DNA of 64,000 nt. Origin: Streptomyces sp. CB02009. Lineage in GTDB: Bacteria > Actinomycetota > Actinomycetes > Streptomycetales > Streptomycetaceae. A model generated the notes under the pieces. It saw nothing but the letters and a program-made list of their open reading frames with translations. It was not told the origin of the DNA and did not search any database. Numbering within the stretch: position 1 is the first letter of the stretch; each line of letters opens with the position of its first letter. Below are positions 24,147 through 31,504 of this stretch, in pieces. The stretch is from positions 745,131 to 809,130 of the forward strand of contig NZ_LIVV01000003.1 of the NCBI RefSeq assembly GCF_001905825.1, given 5' to 3'. The position numbers were made by a program, and so were the translations under genes.

Positions 24147-24983
24147 ATGAGTGAAGAGTTCCTTGACCTTGTCCTGGCCGGCCGTACGACCGAGGTGGAG
24201 GAGGCGGTCCGCAAGGCGGCCGCCGCCGAGATCATGCCGCGCTTCCGGCAGCTCGCCGCCGACGACATCGTCGAGAAGAACGGTCCGCACGACCTGGTCA
24301 CGGTCGCCGACCGGGCCGCCGAGGCCCACCTCACGGAATCCCTGACCGCCCTGCTCCCCGGCTCGGTGGTGGTCGGCGAGGAGGCGGTCCACGCCGACCC
24401 CGCCGTCTACGACGCCCTGCGCGGCGACGCCCCCGTCTGGATCGTCGACCCCGTCGACGGGACCCGCCAGTTCGTCCACGGCGACCCCGGCTTCTGCACC
24501 CTCGTCGCGCTGGCCCGGCACGGAGAGCTGCTCGCCTCCTGGACGTACGCACCCGCCCTCGACGAGTTCGCCGTGGCCGTACGGGGCCGCGGTGCCACGC
24601 TCAACGGGCAGCCGCTGCACGCCGGTTCACCCGCTCCCGGCGAGGTCCTCGAGGTCGCCACCTCGCACCCCGACTACACCACCCCCGACCAGAAGCGGGC
24701 CCTGCTCGGCCTGGCGGCCGAGGGCGTCGCCCCCCGGCCCTGCGGCTCCGCCGGGCTGGAGTACCTGGCCGTGGCGCGCGGCGCGCTCGCCGCCACGGCG
24801 TTCTCCTGGGAGTACGCCTGGGACCACGCGGCCGGGCTGCTCCTCGTCACCGAGGCGGGCGGGACGCACACCACCGTCGCGGGCGAGCCCTTCCGGATCA
24901 CCGGCGGGAACGCGCTGCCGTTCACCGCGGCCCGGGACGCGGCCACCGCCGACCGGATCCTCACCCTCCTCAGGGGCCGGTGA
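24147..24983 (+). CDS. Inositol-monophosphatase-family phosphatase
   Basis: A 278-residue Mg-dependent, lithium-sensitive-type phosphatase. Metal-binding motifs are GEEAVH, then WIVDPVDGTRQFVHG, and the C-terminal WEYAWDHAAGLLLVTEAGG. The family includes inositol-1-phosphatase, histidinol-phosphate phosphatase and 3'(2'),5'-bisphosphate nucleotidase, and sequence alone does not settle which it is. TTAGCT six bases before the ATG at 24147 may be a weak leaderless -10. The gene is divergent from lplA and is followed by an unrelated FAD oxidoreductase. Confidence 0.86.
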   Translation: MSEEFLDLVLAGRTTEVEEAVRKAAAAEIMPRFRQLAADDIVEKNGPHDLVTVADRAAEAHLTESLTALLPGSVVVGEEAVHADPAVYDALRGDAPVWIVDPVDGTRQFVHGDPGFCTLVALARHGELLASWTYAPALDEFAVAVRGRGATLNGQPLHAGSPAPGEVLEVATSHPDYTTPDQKRALLGLAAEGVAPRPCGSAGLEYLAVARGALAATAFSWEYAWDHAAGLLLVTEAGGTHTTVAGEPFRITGGNALPFTAARDAATADRILTLLRGR

Positions 24984-25046
24984 GGGCGCCGGAACCACCG
25001 GCCTATCCTGGGAGCCCTGGTCATCGGCTGACGAAGGAGTCCGAAG

Positions 25047-26483
25047 GTGTCGAAGGTGACGTCGATGCTCGATGCCGTCGTCGTGGGGGCGGGACCCAAC
25101 GGACTGACCGCCGCCGTCGAACTGGCCCGCCGCGGCTTCTCGGTGGCCGTCTTCGAGGCGAAGCCGACCGTCGGCGGCGGCGCCAGGACCGAGGAGCTCA
25201 CCCTCCCCGGCTTCCGCCACGACCCCTGCTCCGCGGTGCACCCCCTCGGGGCCGGCTCGCCGGTCTTCGGGACGATGCCCCTGAAGCGGTACGGACTCGA
25301 CTGGCTCCACCCCGAACTGCCCATGGCCCACCCGTGGGACGACGGCACCGCCGCCGTCCTCGCCCGCTCGGTCGCCGAGACCGCCGCCTCCTTCGGGCCG
25401 CGCGACGCGGGCGCGTACCGCAGGCTCGTCGCCCCCTTCGCCGGCAAGTGGGACACCCTCGCACGGGACTTCATGCAGCTGCCGCTCACGGCGCTGCCCC
25501 GCGACCCGGTCACCCTGGCCCGCTTCGGCCTCGCCGGACTGCCGCCGTCCACCTGGCTGATGCGCCGCTTCCGGGACGAGAAGGCGCGCGGGCTGTTCGC
25601 CGGGCTCGTCGCCCATGTCATGGCCCCGCTCGGCGGGTTCGCCACCGGCGCCGTCGGCCTGGTCTTCGCGCTCGCCGCCCACGCCGGCGGCTGGCCCGTC
25701 CCCCGGGGCGGCTCGCAGTCGATCTCCGACGCCCTCACCGCGTACCTCAAGGACCTCGGCGGCGCCGTCCACACCGACTTCGAGGTCAAGCGGCTCGACG
25801 ACCTGCCGCCCGCCCGCGCCTACGTCTTCGACACCTCGCCGCGGGCCCTCGCCCGGATCGCCGGCTTCGGCGGCCACTACGACCACTACCGGTACGGCGC
25901 CGCCGCGTTCAAGATCGACTACGCCCTGGACGGCCCCGTCCCGTGGACCGCCGAGGCGGCCCGGCGCGCCGGAACCGTGCAGATCGGCCCCACCGCCGGC
26001 GAGATCGACACCGCCCTGCGCCAGGCGTCCACCGGCACCGCGCCCGACGCGCCCTTCCTCATCACCGCCCAGCCCAGCGTCGTCGACCCCTCCCGCGCCC
26101 CCGAGGGCAAGCACGTGTTCTGGGCGTACGGCCATGTGCCGAACGGCTGGCAGGGCGACCTCACCGACGCCGTCGAGCGCCAGATCGAGCGCTTCGCCCC
26201 CGGCTTCCGCGACCGCGTCCTGGCCCGCGCCACCGCGGGACCGTCCCAACTCGCCGAGCGCAACGCCAACTACATCGGCGGCGACATCGCCTGCGGCGCC
26301 GCCTCCGGCCTCCAGCTCGTGCTCCGCCCCACGCTCTCGCTCCGCCCCTACGCCACCCCGCACCCGGCGGTCTTCCTCTGCTCCTCCGCGACCCCGCCAG
26401 GACCCGGCGTGCACGGCATGTCCGGGCATAACGCCGCGAAGGCCGTCTGGCGCCTGCTGCGCGCCTCCGCCCGGGAAAATTAG
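25047..26483 (+). CDS. FAD-dependent oxidoreductase, phytoene-desaturase/amine-oxidase superfamily
   Basis: A 478-residue flavoprotein. The N-terminal dinucleotide fold starts with AVVVGAGPNGLTAAVELARRG and continues with the E-rich strand VFEAKPTVGGGARTEE. The C-terminus has the second FAD contact PGPGVHGMSGHNAAKAVW. The protein matches the CrtI-like NAD(P)/FAD oxidoreductases that also include carotenoid and retinol saturases; the substrate is unknown. GTG 25047 follows GAAGGAG. A possible -10 (TATCCT) lies about 43 bases upstream. The gene's TAG stop is part of the -10 element of the next gene. No carotenoid genes are nearby. Confidence 0.84.
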   Translation: MSKVTSMLDAVVVGAGPNGLTAAVELARRGFSVAVFEAKPTVGGGARTEELTLPGFRHDPCSAVHPLGAGSPVFGTMPLKRYGLDWLHPELPMAHPWDDGTAAVLARSVAETAASFGPRDAGAYRRLVAPFAGKWDTLARDFMQLPLTALPRDPVTLARFGLAGLPPSTWLMRRFRDEKARGLFAGLVAHVMAPLGGFATGAVGLVFALAAHAGGWPVPRGGSQSISDALTAYLKDLGGAVHTDFEVKRLDDLPPARAYVFDTSPRALARIAGFGGHYDHYRYGAAAFKIDYALDGPVPWTAEAARRAGTVQIGPTAGEIDTALRQASTGTAPDAPFLITAQPSVVDPSRAPEGKHVFWAYGHVPNGWQGDLTDAVERQIERFAPGFRDRVLARATAGPSQLAERNANYIGGDIACGAASGLQLVLRPTLSLRPYATPHPAVFLCSSATPPGPGVHGMSGHNAAKAVWRLLRASAREN

Positions 26484-26486
26484 ACT
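26481..26486 (+). promoter_or_regulatory. -10 element overlapping a stop codon (leaderless YrdC-like gene)
   Basis: TAGACT includes the TAG stop (26481-26483) of the previous gene and ends six bases before the ATG at 26493. No ribosome site is visible, so the promoter is embedded in the upstream gene's end. Confidence 0.5.
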
Positions 26487-26492
26487 GCCCGC

Positions 26493-27113
26493 ATGGCGAA
26501 GTACTTCGACGTGCACCCCGACAACCCCCAGCCGCGCACCATCGGCACGGTGGCAGACAGCATCCGGAACGGAGCGCTCGTCGCGTACCCGACCGACTCC
26601 TGCTACGCGCTGGGCAGCCGACTCGGATCCAAGGACGGCATCAGCCGCATCCGGACGATCCGCGACCTCGACGACCGGCATCACTTCACGCTCATGTGCC
26701 AGAACTTCGCCCAGCTGGGCCAGCTCGTGCACATCGACAACGACGTCTTCCGCGCGGTCAAGGCGGCGACCCCCGGCCCGTACACCTTCATCCTGCCCGC
26801 GACGAAAGAGGTGCCCCGGGCGCTCCTCCACCCCAAGAAGAAGACCGTCGGCGTCCGCATCCCCGACCACGTCGTCACCCAGGCCCTCCTCGCAGAGCTC
26901 GGCGAACCCCTGCTCTCCAGCACGCTGCTGCTGCCCGACGAGGCGGAGCCGCTGACGCAGGGCTGGGAGATCAAGGAGCGGCTCGACCACCTGGTGGACG
27001 CGGTCCTCGACTCCGGAGACTGCGGAACCGAACCCACCACCGTGGTCGACTTCTCCAGCGGCGAGCCCGAGATCCTGCGCCGCGGCGCGGGGGACACCAC
27101 ACGGTTCGAGTAG
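26493..27113 (+). CDS. YrdC/Sua5-like L-threonylcarbamoyladenylate synthase
   Basis: A 206-residue SUA5/YciO/YrdC-domain protein. It has the family's nucleotide-binding text GALVAYPTDSCYALGSRLG, then PGPYTFILPATKEVPR and KKKTVGVRIPDH, and lacks the C-terminal Sua5 domain. The YrdC group makes threonylcarbamoyl-AMP for the t6A base of tRNA; the YciO subgroup has a similar fold with unclear function, and this sequence could be YciO-type (FTLMCQNFAQL is YciO-like). Streptomyces normally has the essential copy near glyA/prmC, so this may be the accessory paralogue. Leaderless start at 26493. Confidence 0.84.
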   Translation: MAKYFDVHPDNPQPRTIGTVADSIRNGALVAYPTDSCYALGSRLGSKDGISRIRTIRDLDDRHHFTLMCQNFAQLGQLVHIDNDVFRAVKAATPGPYTFILPATKEVPRALLHPKKKTVGVRIPDHVVTQALLAELGEPLLSSTLLLPDEAEPLTQGWEIKERLDHLVDAVLDSGDCGTEPTTVVDFSSGEPEILRRGAGDTTRFE

Positions 27114-27243
27114 CGGACCCCGCCGGGGCGCGTCACCGCCGCGGGCGGGCCACGCCCCGGGAAGCGGCCCTTACGGCACGGACCGCGACCACCGTACGGT
27201 CGGGTGGGCAGCCGCCCGCCCGACCGACGGAGGACCGAGCCAC

Positions 27244-28005
27244 GTGATCGTCATCGCTCATGTCAGCGACATCCATGTCGACCTGAAGCAGCGCAGTGCC
27301 GACCGCACCCGCGCGGTCATGCGCCACCTGGAGGAACTGCCGTACGACCTGGCGGCCGTCGTCGTCACCGGCGACCTCGCCGACCACGCGACCCCGGACG
27401 AGTACGCCCTCGTGCGGGAGCTGCTGACCTCCCGTCACCCGCTCCTCGCCTGCCCCGGGAACCACGACGACCGGGCCGCCCTCCGGAAGGTCCTCCACCC
27501 CGAGGCGACCGGCACGCGTCCGTACGCCCCCGTCAACCAGGTGCTCAGGGGCGAGGGCTTCGTGATCGCCCTCTGCGACTCGTCCGTGCCCGGCCGGCAC
27601 GACGGATTCCTGGAGGACGAGACCCTGGAGTGGCTGGACGGCGTCCTCGACGCCACCCCGCGCGACACACCCGTCCTCGTGGGCTTCCACCACCCGCCGG
27701 TCCCGCTGCACACCCCGTACGTGGACGGGATCCGGCAGTTCGGCGAGGAGCGGCTCGCCGCGCTCGCCGACCGGCACCCGCACCTGACCGCCTTCCTCGC
27801 GGGCCACGTCCACACCGCGGCCGCCACCACCTTCGCCGGGCGCCCGCTGCTCGTCGCCCCCGGCGTCGTCTCCTCGATCCGCCTCCCCTGGGAGCGGCCG
27901 GTGACGCATCCGCACCTCCACCTCGACCAGCCGCCCGCGCTCGCCTTCCACGTCCTGGGGGACGACGGCAGGCTGACCACCCACTTCCGGTCGGTGGTGG
28001 TCTGA
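27244..28005 (+). CDS. Calcineurin-like metallophosphoesterase, CpdA type
   Basis: A 253-residue binuclear metallophosphoesterase. The metal motifs are HVSDIHVD, VTGDLADH, CPGNHDDR, GFHHPPV and FLAGHVHTAAA. The arrangement matches CpdA-type cyclic nucleotide phosphodiesterases, which hydrolyse cAMP, but many homologues act on other phosphoesters. There is no signal peptide, so it is cytoplasmic. The GTG at 27244 has CGGAGGA about 10 bases upstream; a TACGGT -10 candidate lies at 27193-27198. The stop is followed by about 195 bases that hold nothing but short GC-rich repeats before the Ada-AlkA gene. Confidence 0.86.
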   Translation: MIVIAHVSDIHVDLKQRSADRTRAVMRHLEELPYDLAAVVVTGDLADHATPDEYALVRELLTSRHPLLACPGNHDDRAALRKVLHPEATGTRPYAPVNQVLRGEGFVIALCDSSVPGRHDGFLEDETLEWLDGVLDATPRDTPVLVGFHHPPVPLHTPYVDGIRQFGEERLAALADRHPHLTAFLAGHVHTAAATTFAGRPLLVAPGVVSSIRLPWERPVTHPHLHLDQPPALAFHVLGDDGRLTTHFRSVVV

Positions 28006-28200
28006 CCGCGCTCACGGCCTCCCGACCGGCCTCTCGACCGACCGGCCTACTGCCTCCCGACCGGCCGCGCGCCGGCCGCGCGCCTGGTGTGGGGCCGCCC
28101 CGGGCGCGGGGCCGCCCGTTCGGGGCCGGACCTCGGGCGCGGTGACGTCCATGTCGTTTTCTCGCCAGCCCGCGAGCCGTCCGTGCCCGATCCTGGACTC

Positions 28201-29676
28201 ATGCACACCGACACCGAGCGCTGCGTGCGGGCCGTCCAGTCGAAGGACGCCCGCTTCGACGGCGTGTTCTTCACCGCCGTCCGCACCACCCGGATCTACT
28301 GCCGGCCCAGCTGCCCGGTCGTCCCGCCCAAGCCCGAGAACATGGAGTTCCACGCCAGCGCCGCCTCCTGCCAGCGCGCCGGGTTCCGCGCCTGCAAGCG
28401 GTGCCGGCCCGACACCAGCCCCGGCTCGCCCGAGTGGAACGTCCGCGCCGACGCCGTCGCCCGCGCCGTACGCCTCATCCAGGACGGCGTCGTCGACCGG
28501 GAGGGCGTCCCCGGGCTCGCCCGGCGGCTCGGCTGGTCCACCCGCCAGATCGAGCGGCAGCTCCTCGCCGAGCTAGGCGCGGGACCCCTCGCACTCGCCC
28601 GCGCCCAGCGCGCCCAGACCGCCCGGGTCCTCATCGAGACGACCCCGATGCCGCTCGGCGAAGTCGCCTTCGCGGCCGGTTTCGCCTCGATCCGCACCTT
28701 CAACGACACCGTCCGCGAGGTCTTCGCCCTCACCCCCGGCGAGCTCCGCGCCCGCGCCGCCCGCCCCGCCGCCGACCGCACACCCACCCCCGGGGTGATC
28801 AGCCTCCGGCTGCCGTTCCGCACCCCGCTGGAACCCTCCAACCTCTTCGGCCACCTCGCCGCCACCGCCGTACCCGGCGTGGAGGAGTGGCGCGACGGCG
28901 CCTACCGCCGGACCCTCTCCCTCCCGTACGGGCACGGCATCGTCGCCCTGGCGCCGCGCGCCGACCACATCGCCTGCCGGCTCTCCCTCACCGACCCCCG
29001 CGACCTCACCCAGGCCATCAGCCGCTGCCGCCGGCTCCTCGACCTCGACGCCGACCCCGTCGCCGTCGACGAGCGGCTGCGCGCCGACCCGCGGCTCGCG
29101 CCGATCGTCGACGCCGCCCCCGGCCGCCGGGTGCCCGGAACCGTCGACCCCGCCGAGTTCGCCGTCCGGGCCGTCCTCGGCCAGCAGGTGTCCACCGCCG
29201 CCGCCCGCACCCACGCCGCCCGGCTCGTCACCGCGCACGGCACCCCCGTCGACGACCCCGAGGGCGGCCTCACCCGCCTCTTCCCGGGTCCCGGGGCACT
29301 CGCCGCCCTCGACCCCGAGACCCTGGCCCTGCCCCGCAGCCGCCGCACCACCCTGCTCACCCTGGTCCGGGCGCTCGCCGACGGCTCCCTGACCCTCGGC
29401 CCCGCCGACGACCGCGAGGAGACCCGCGCGCGGCTGCTCGCCCTGCCCGGTTTCGGCCCCTGGACCACCGAGATCATCGCCATGCGCGCCCTCGGCGACC
29501 CGGACGCCTTCCTCCCCGGCGACCTGGGCGTCCGCCGCGCCGCCGAGGGACTCGGCCTCCCCGGCACTCCGGCCGCCCTCACCGCCCGCGCGACGCACTG
29601 GCGGCCCTGGCGCGCGTACGCCGTCCAGTACCTCTGGGCGACCGACGACCACCCGATCAACCACCTGCCCGCGTAA
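28201..29676 (+). CDS. alkA: Ada-AlkA fusion: methyl-phosphotriester sensor and 3-methyladenine DNA glycosylase
   Basis: A 491-residue fusion protein. The N-terminal Ada domain has four zinc cysteines, Cys34 and Cys38 (YCRPSC) and Cys65 and Cys68 (RACKRC), with Cys34 the methyl acceptor. An AraC-type helix-turn-helix follows (residues ~78-165). The AlkA N-terminal domain and the HhH-GPD glycosylase come next (LPGFGPWTTEIIAMRALG), with catalytic Asp441 in PGDLGVRRA. It would sense methylated backbone phosphates, activate transcription and excise alkylated bases. An ogt methyltransferase gene follows after 21 bases, so the two form one alkylation-repair operon. The start at 28201 fits the Ada N-terminus; no LexA-type site is seen upstream. 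Confidence 0.92.
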   Translation: MHTDTERCVRAVQSKDARFDGVFFTAVRTTRIYCRPSCPVVPPKPENMEFHASAASCQRAGFRACKRCRPDTSPGSPEWNVRADAVARAVRLIQDGVVDREGVPGLARRLGWSTRQIERQLLAELGAGPLALARAQRAQTARVLIETTPMPLGEVAFAAGFASIRTFNDTVREVFALTPGELRARAARPAADRTPTPGVISLRLPFRTPLEPSNLFGHLAATAVPGVEEWRDGAYRRTLSLPYGHGIVALAPRADHIACRLSLTDPRDLTQAISRCRRLLDLDADPVAVDERLRADPRLAPIVDAAPGRRVPGTVDPAEFAVRAVLGQQVSTAAARTHAARLVTAHGTPVDDPEGGLTRLFPGPGALAALDPETLALPRSRRTTLLTLVRALADGSLTLGPADDREETRARLLALPGFGPWTTEIIAMRALGDPDAFLPGDLGVRRAAEGLGLPGTPAALTARATHWRPWRAYAVQYLWATDDHPINHLPA

Positions 29677-29697
29677 AGGACCGTGAGGACCCCTCCC

Positions 29698-30198
29698 ATG
29701 CCCGCCATCCAGCACACCGTCGTGGACAGCCCGTACGACCCGCTGACCCTCGTCGCCGTCGACGGCGTCCTCAGCCGCGTCCACATGACCGGCCAGCGCC
29801 ACCGCCCCCCTGAGGAGACCTTCGGCGAGCCCGACCCGCGCCCCTTCGGGGAGGCGATCCGCCAGCTCGACGCCTACTTCGCGGGCGAACTCACCGCGTT
29901 CGAGCTGCCGTTGAACCTGATCGGCACCCCGTTCCAGCTGCGGGTCTGGGAGGGGCTCCTGCGCATTCCGTACGGGGAGACCCGGACGTACGGCGAACTC
30001 GCCGAGGAGCTCGGCAACCCCGGCGCCTCGCGGGCCGTGGGCCTCGCCAACGGCAAGAACCCCGTCAGCATCATCGTCCCCTGCCACCGGGTGGTCGGAG
30101 CGAGCGGCAGCCTCACCGGCTACGGCGGCGGGCTGGACCGCAAGCAGCGGCTGCTCGCCTTCGAGTCGGGCACGGCGGCACCGGCCGCGCTCTTCTAG
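29698..30198 (+). CDS. ogt: Methylated-DNA--[protein]-cysteine S-methyltransferase
   Basis: A 166-residue suicide repair protein that takes methyl groups from O6-methylguanine. The acceptor is Cys129 in IIVPCHRVVG. The helix-turn-helix arginine region (IPYGETRTYGELAEELGNPGA) and the final GGGLDRKQRLL are intact. ATG 29698 has GAGGA eight bases upstream; the in-frame GTG at 29683 would be only two bases from its purine stretch and is less likely. It is the second gene of the operon with the Ada-AlkA fusion. The region after the stop holds a short repeated CAGCCGGCCG-like tract before the convergent sirtuin gene. Confidence 0.92.
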   Translation: MPAIQHTVVDSPYDPLTLVAVDGVLSRVHMTGQRHRPPEETFGEPDPRPFGEAIRQLDAYFAGELTAFELPLNLIGTPFQLRVWEGLLRIPYGETRTYGELAEELGNPGASRAVGLANGKNPVSIIVPCHRVVGASGSLTGYGGGLDRKQRLLAFESGTAAPAALF

Positions 30199-30257
30199 CG
30201 GAGCCGGCCGAACCTCTGGCGCAGCCGGCCGCGCCTCCAGCGGCGCCGGTCGAGCGC

Positions 30258-30977
30258 CTAGCGGAGCCGTTCGAGGAGCGCCGGCAGCGCCGTGCCGATC
30301 GGCTCGCGCACGACCTCGTCGGCGACGGGGTCGTACGGGGTGGGCTCGGCGTTCACGATGATCAGCCGGGCGCCGTGCTCCGCCGCGATCCCCGCGAGGG
30401 AGGCCGCAGGCTGGACCTGGAGGCTGCTGCCGACCACGACGAACACCTCGGTGGCCTTGGCGATCGACATGGCGTCGCCGAGCACCACCGGATCGAGCCG
30501 CTGCCCGAACATCACCGTCGCCGACTTCAGGATCCCGCCGCACGCCCGGCACGCCGGATCGTCCTCGCCGGCCCGCACCCGGTCGAGCGCCTCCTCCATC
30601 CCCGAGCGCGCGTGGCAGGCCGTGCACACCACCGACCGTGCCGAGCCGTGGAGTTCGAGGACCTTCCGCGCGGACACCCCGGCGGCCTGGTGCAGTCCGT
30701 CCACGTTCTGCGTGATCACCCGCAGCGGGTTGCGGCTCGTCCGCTCGTACGCGGCGATCGCGAGGTGCGCGGCGTTCGGCTCGGCGCTCAGCACCGGCCC
30801 GTCGAGACGCATCCGCCACGAGCGGCGGCGGATCTCCGGATCGGCCATGTACGGCCCGTACGTGACGAGCCGCTCGGCCTCGGGGTCCTTCCGCCACACG
30901 CCGTTCGGCCCCCGGTAGTCGGGGATGCCCGAGTCGGTGGAGACACCGGCGCCACTGAGGATCGCGACCATCGTCAT
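30258..30977 (-). CDS. cobB: NAD-dependent protein deacylase (sirtuin)
   Basis: A 239-residue Sir2-family enzyme that removes acyl groups from lysines and forms O-acyl-ADP-ribose and nicotinamide. The NAD site is SGAGVSTDSGIPDYRG, then TQNVDGLHQAAG; the catalytic His is in LELHGS, and the four zinc cysteines are in CTACHARSG and CRACGG. The motif VVGSSLQVQPAASLA completes the fold. ATG 30977 has TAGGCT six bases upstream, which suggests a leaderless transcript and supports this start over the ATG two codons later. It is divergent from a VapB-like gene with 64 bases between. Confidence 0.92.
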   Translation of the reverse strand: MTMVAILSGAGVSTDSGIPDYRGPNGVWRKDPEAERLVTYGPYMADPEIRRRSWRMRLDGPVLSAEPNAAHLAIAAYERTSRNPLRVITQNVDGLHQAAGVSARKVLELHGSARSVVCTACHARSGMEEALDRVRAGEDDPACRACGGILKSATVMFGQRLDPVVLGDAMSIAKATEVFVVVGSSLQVQPAASLAGIAAEHGARLIIVNAEPTPYDPVADEVVREPIGTALPALLERLR

Positions 30978-30983
30978 ACGACG

Positions 30984-31035
30984 AGCCTAGGCACCACCGA
31001 ACTGCTCCCGCGAGCGGGTTTCCCGGTGCTAGGTT
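30984..31035. promoter_or_regulatory. Back-to-back leaderless promoters with an inverted repeat
   Basis: On the minus strand TAGGCT (30989-30984) serves the sirtuin gene; on the plus strand TAGGTT (31030-31035) serves the VapB-like gene. Both end six bases before an ATG. The two -10 elements are part of an imperfect inverted repeat (CCTAGGCACC at 30987-30996 and GGTGCTAGG nearby), so one protein could cover both. Confidence 0.45.
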
Positions 31036-31041
31036 CCCGGC

Positions 31042-31245
31042 ATGGCCAAGGTGAACATCGGTCTCGACGCCGAACTCGTCGTGGAAGTCATGGTCCTGGC
31101 CGGCATCGGCAACCCCCAGGACGCCGTCGAGGCGGTGGTCCGCGACTACATCGCCCGCGGCCACCGCACGGAGGCCCGCGCCGTCAGCAGGGACGAGGCC
31201 GTGCGCACCGGCGAGGCCGTCCAGCCGGAGCCACCCCAGGGCTGA
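31042..31245 (+). CDS. Orphan VapB/DUF2191-like antitoxin-type protein
   Basis: A 67-residue protein that resembles the VapB antitoxin (DUF2191) family: a short strand NIGLDAELVVEVM for DNA binding, then a helix, and a C-terminal acidic/basic tail. The usual partner, a PIN-domain VapC, is absent on both sides. The protein may be a solitary DNA-binding regulator or a relic. Start ATG 31042 is leaderless (TAGGTT six bases upstream). The next 200 bases on the opposite strand carry a start-less reading frame (31252-31450). Confidence 0.62.
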   Translation: MAKVNIGLDAELVVEVMVLAGIGNPQDAVEAVVRDYIARGHRTEARAVSRDEAVRTGEAVQPEPPQG

Positions 31246-31251
31246 CGGGGG

Positions 31252-31450
31252 TCAGGCGGACTCGGCCAACCGCACGGTCCGCTCCGCCAGTTCACGGATC
31301 CCGACGCCGTCGGAGCCGAAGACGGCGCTGCGGACCCGGTCCCGCAGCGGCTCCGACCACTGCGGAGGGACGGCCGCCGCCCCGTTCCGCGGTGCGGTCC
31401 CCGTGCGAGCCGTCCCCGGGTGTCGTGCCCATACCTCCGGTGTACCGAAC
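31252..31450 (-). pseudogene. Possible 5'-truncated gene remnant
   Basis: A minus-strand frame ending at TGA 31254-31252 reads back as a protein-like C-terminus (WSEPLRDRVRSAVFGSDGVG, then IRELAERTVRLAESA) with strongly G/C-biased third positions, as in real genes. Read upstream, it has no ATG, GTG or TTG codon before it runs under the end of the BCCT gene. An ATG at 31432 with GGAGG right beside it lies in another frame. This suggests a broken gene or a frameshift. Chance GC-rich coding-like sequence cannot be excluded. Confidence 0.35.
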
Positions 31451-31504
31451 CGGGTGGCCGCCCGCGCGCCGGAGCGGCTTCCGATCGGCCCCGGCGGGCC
31501 CGGG

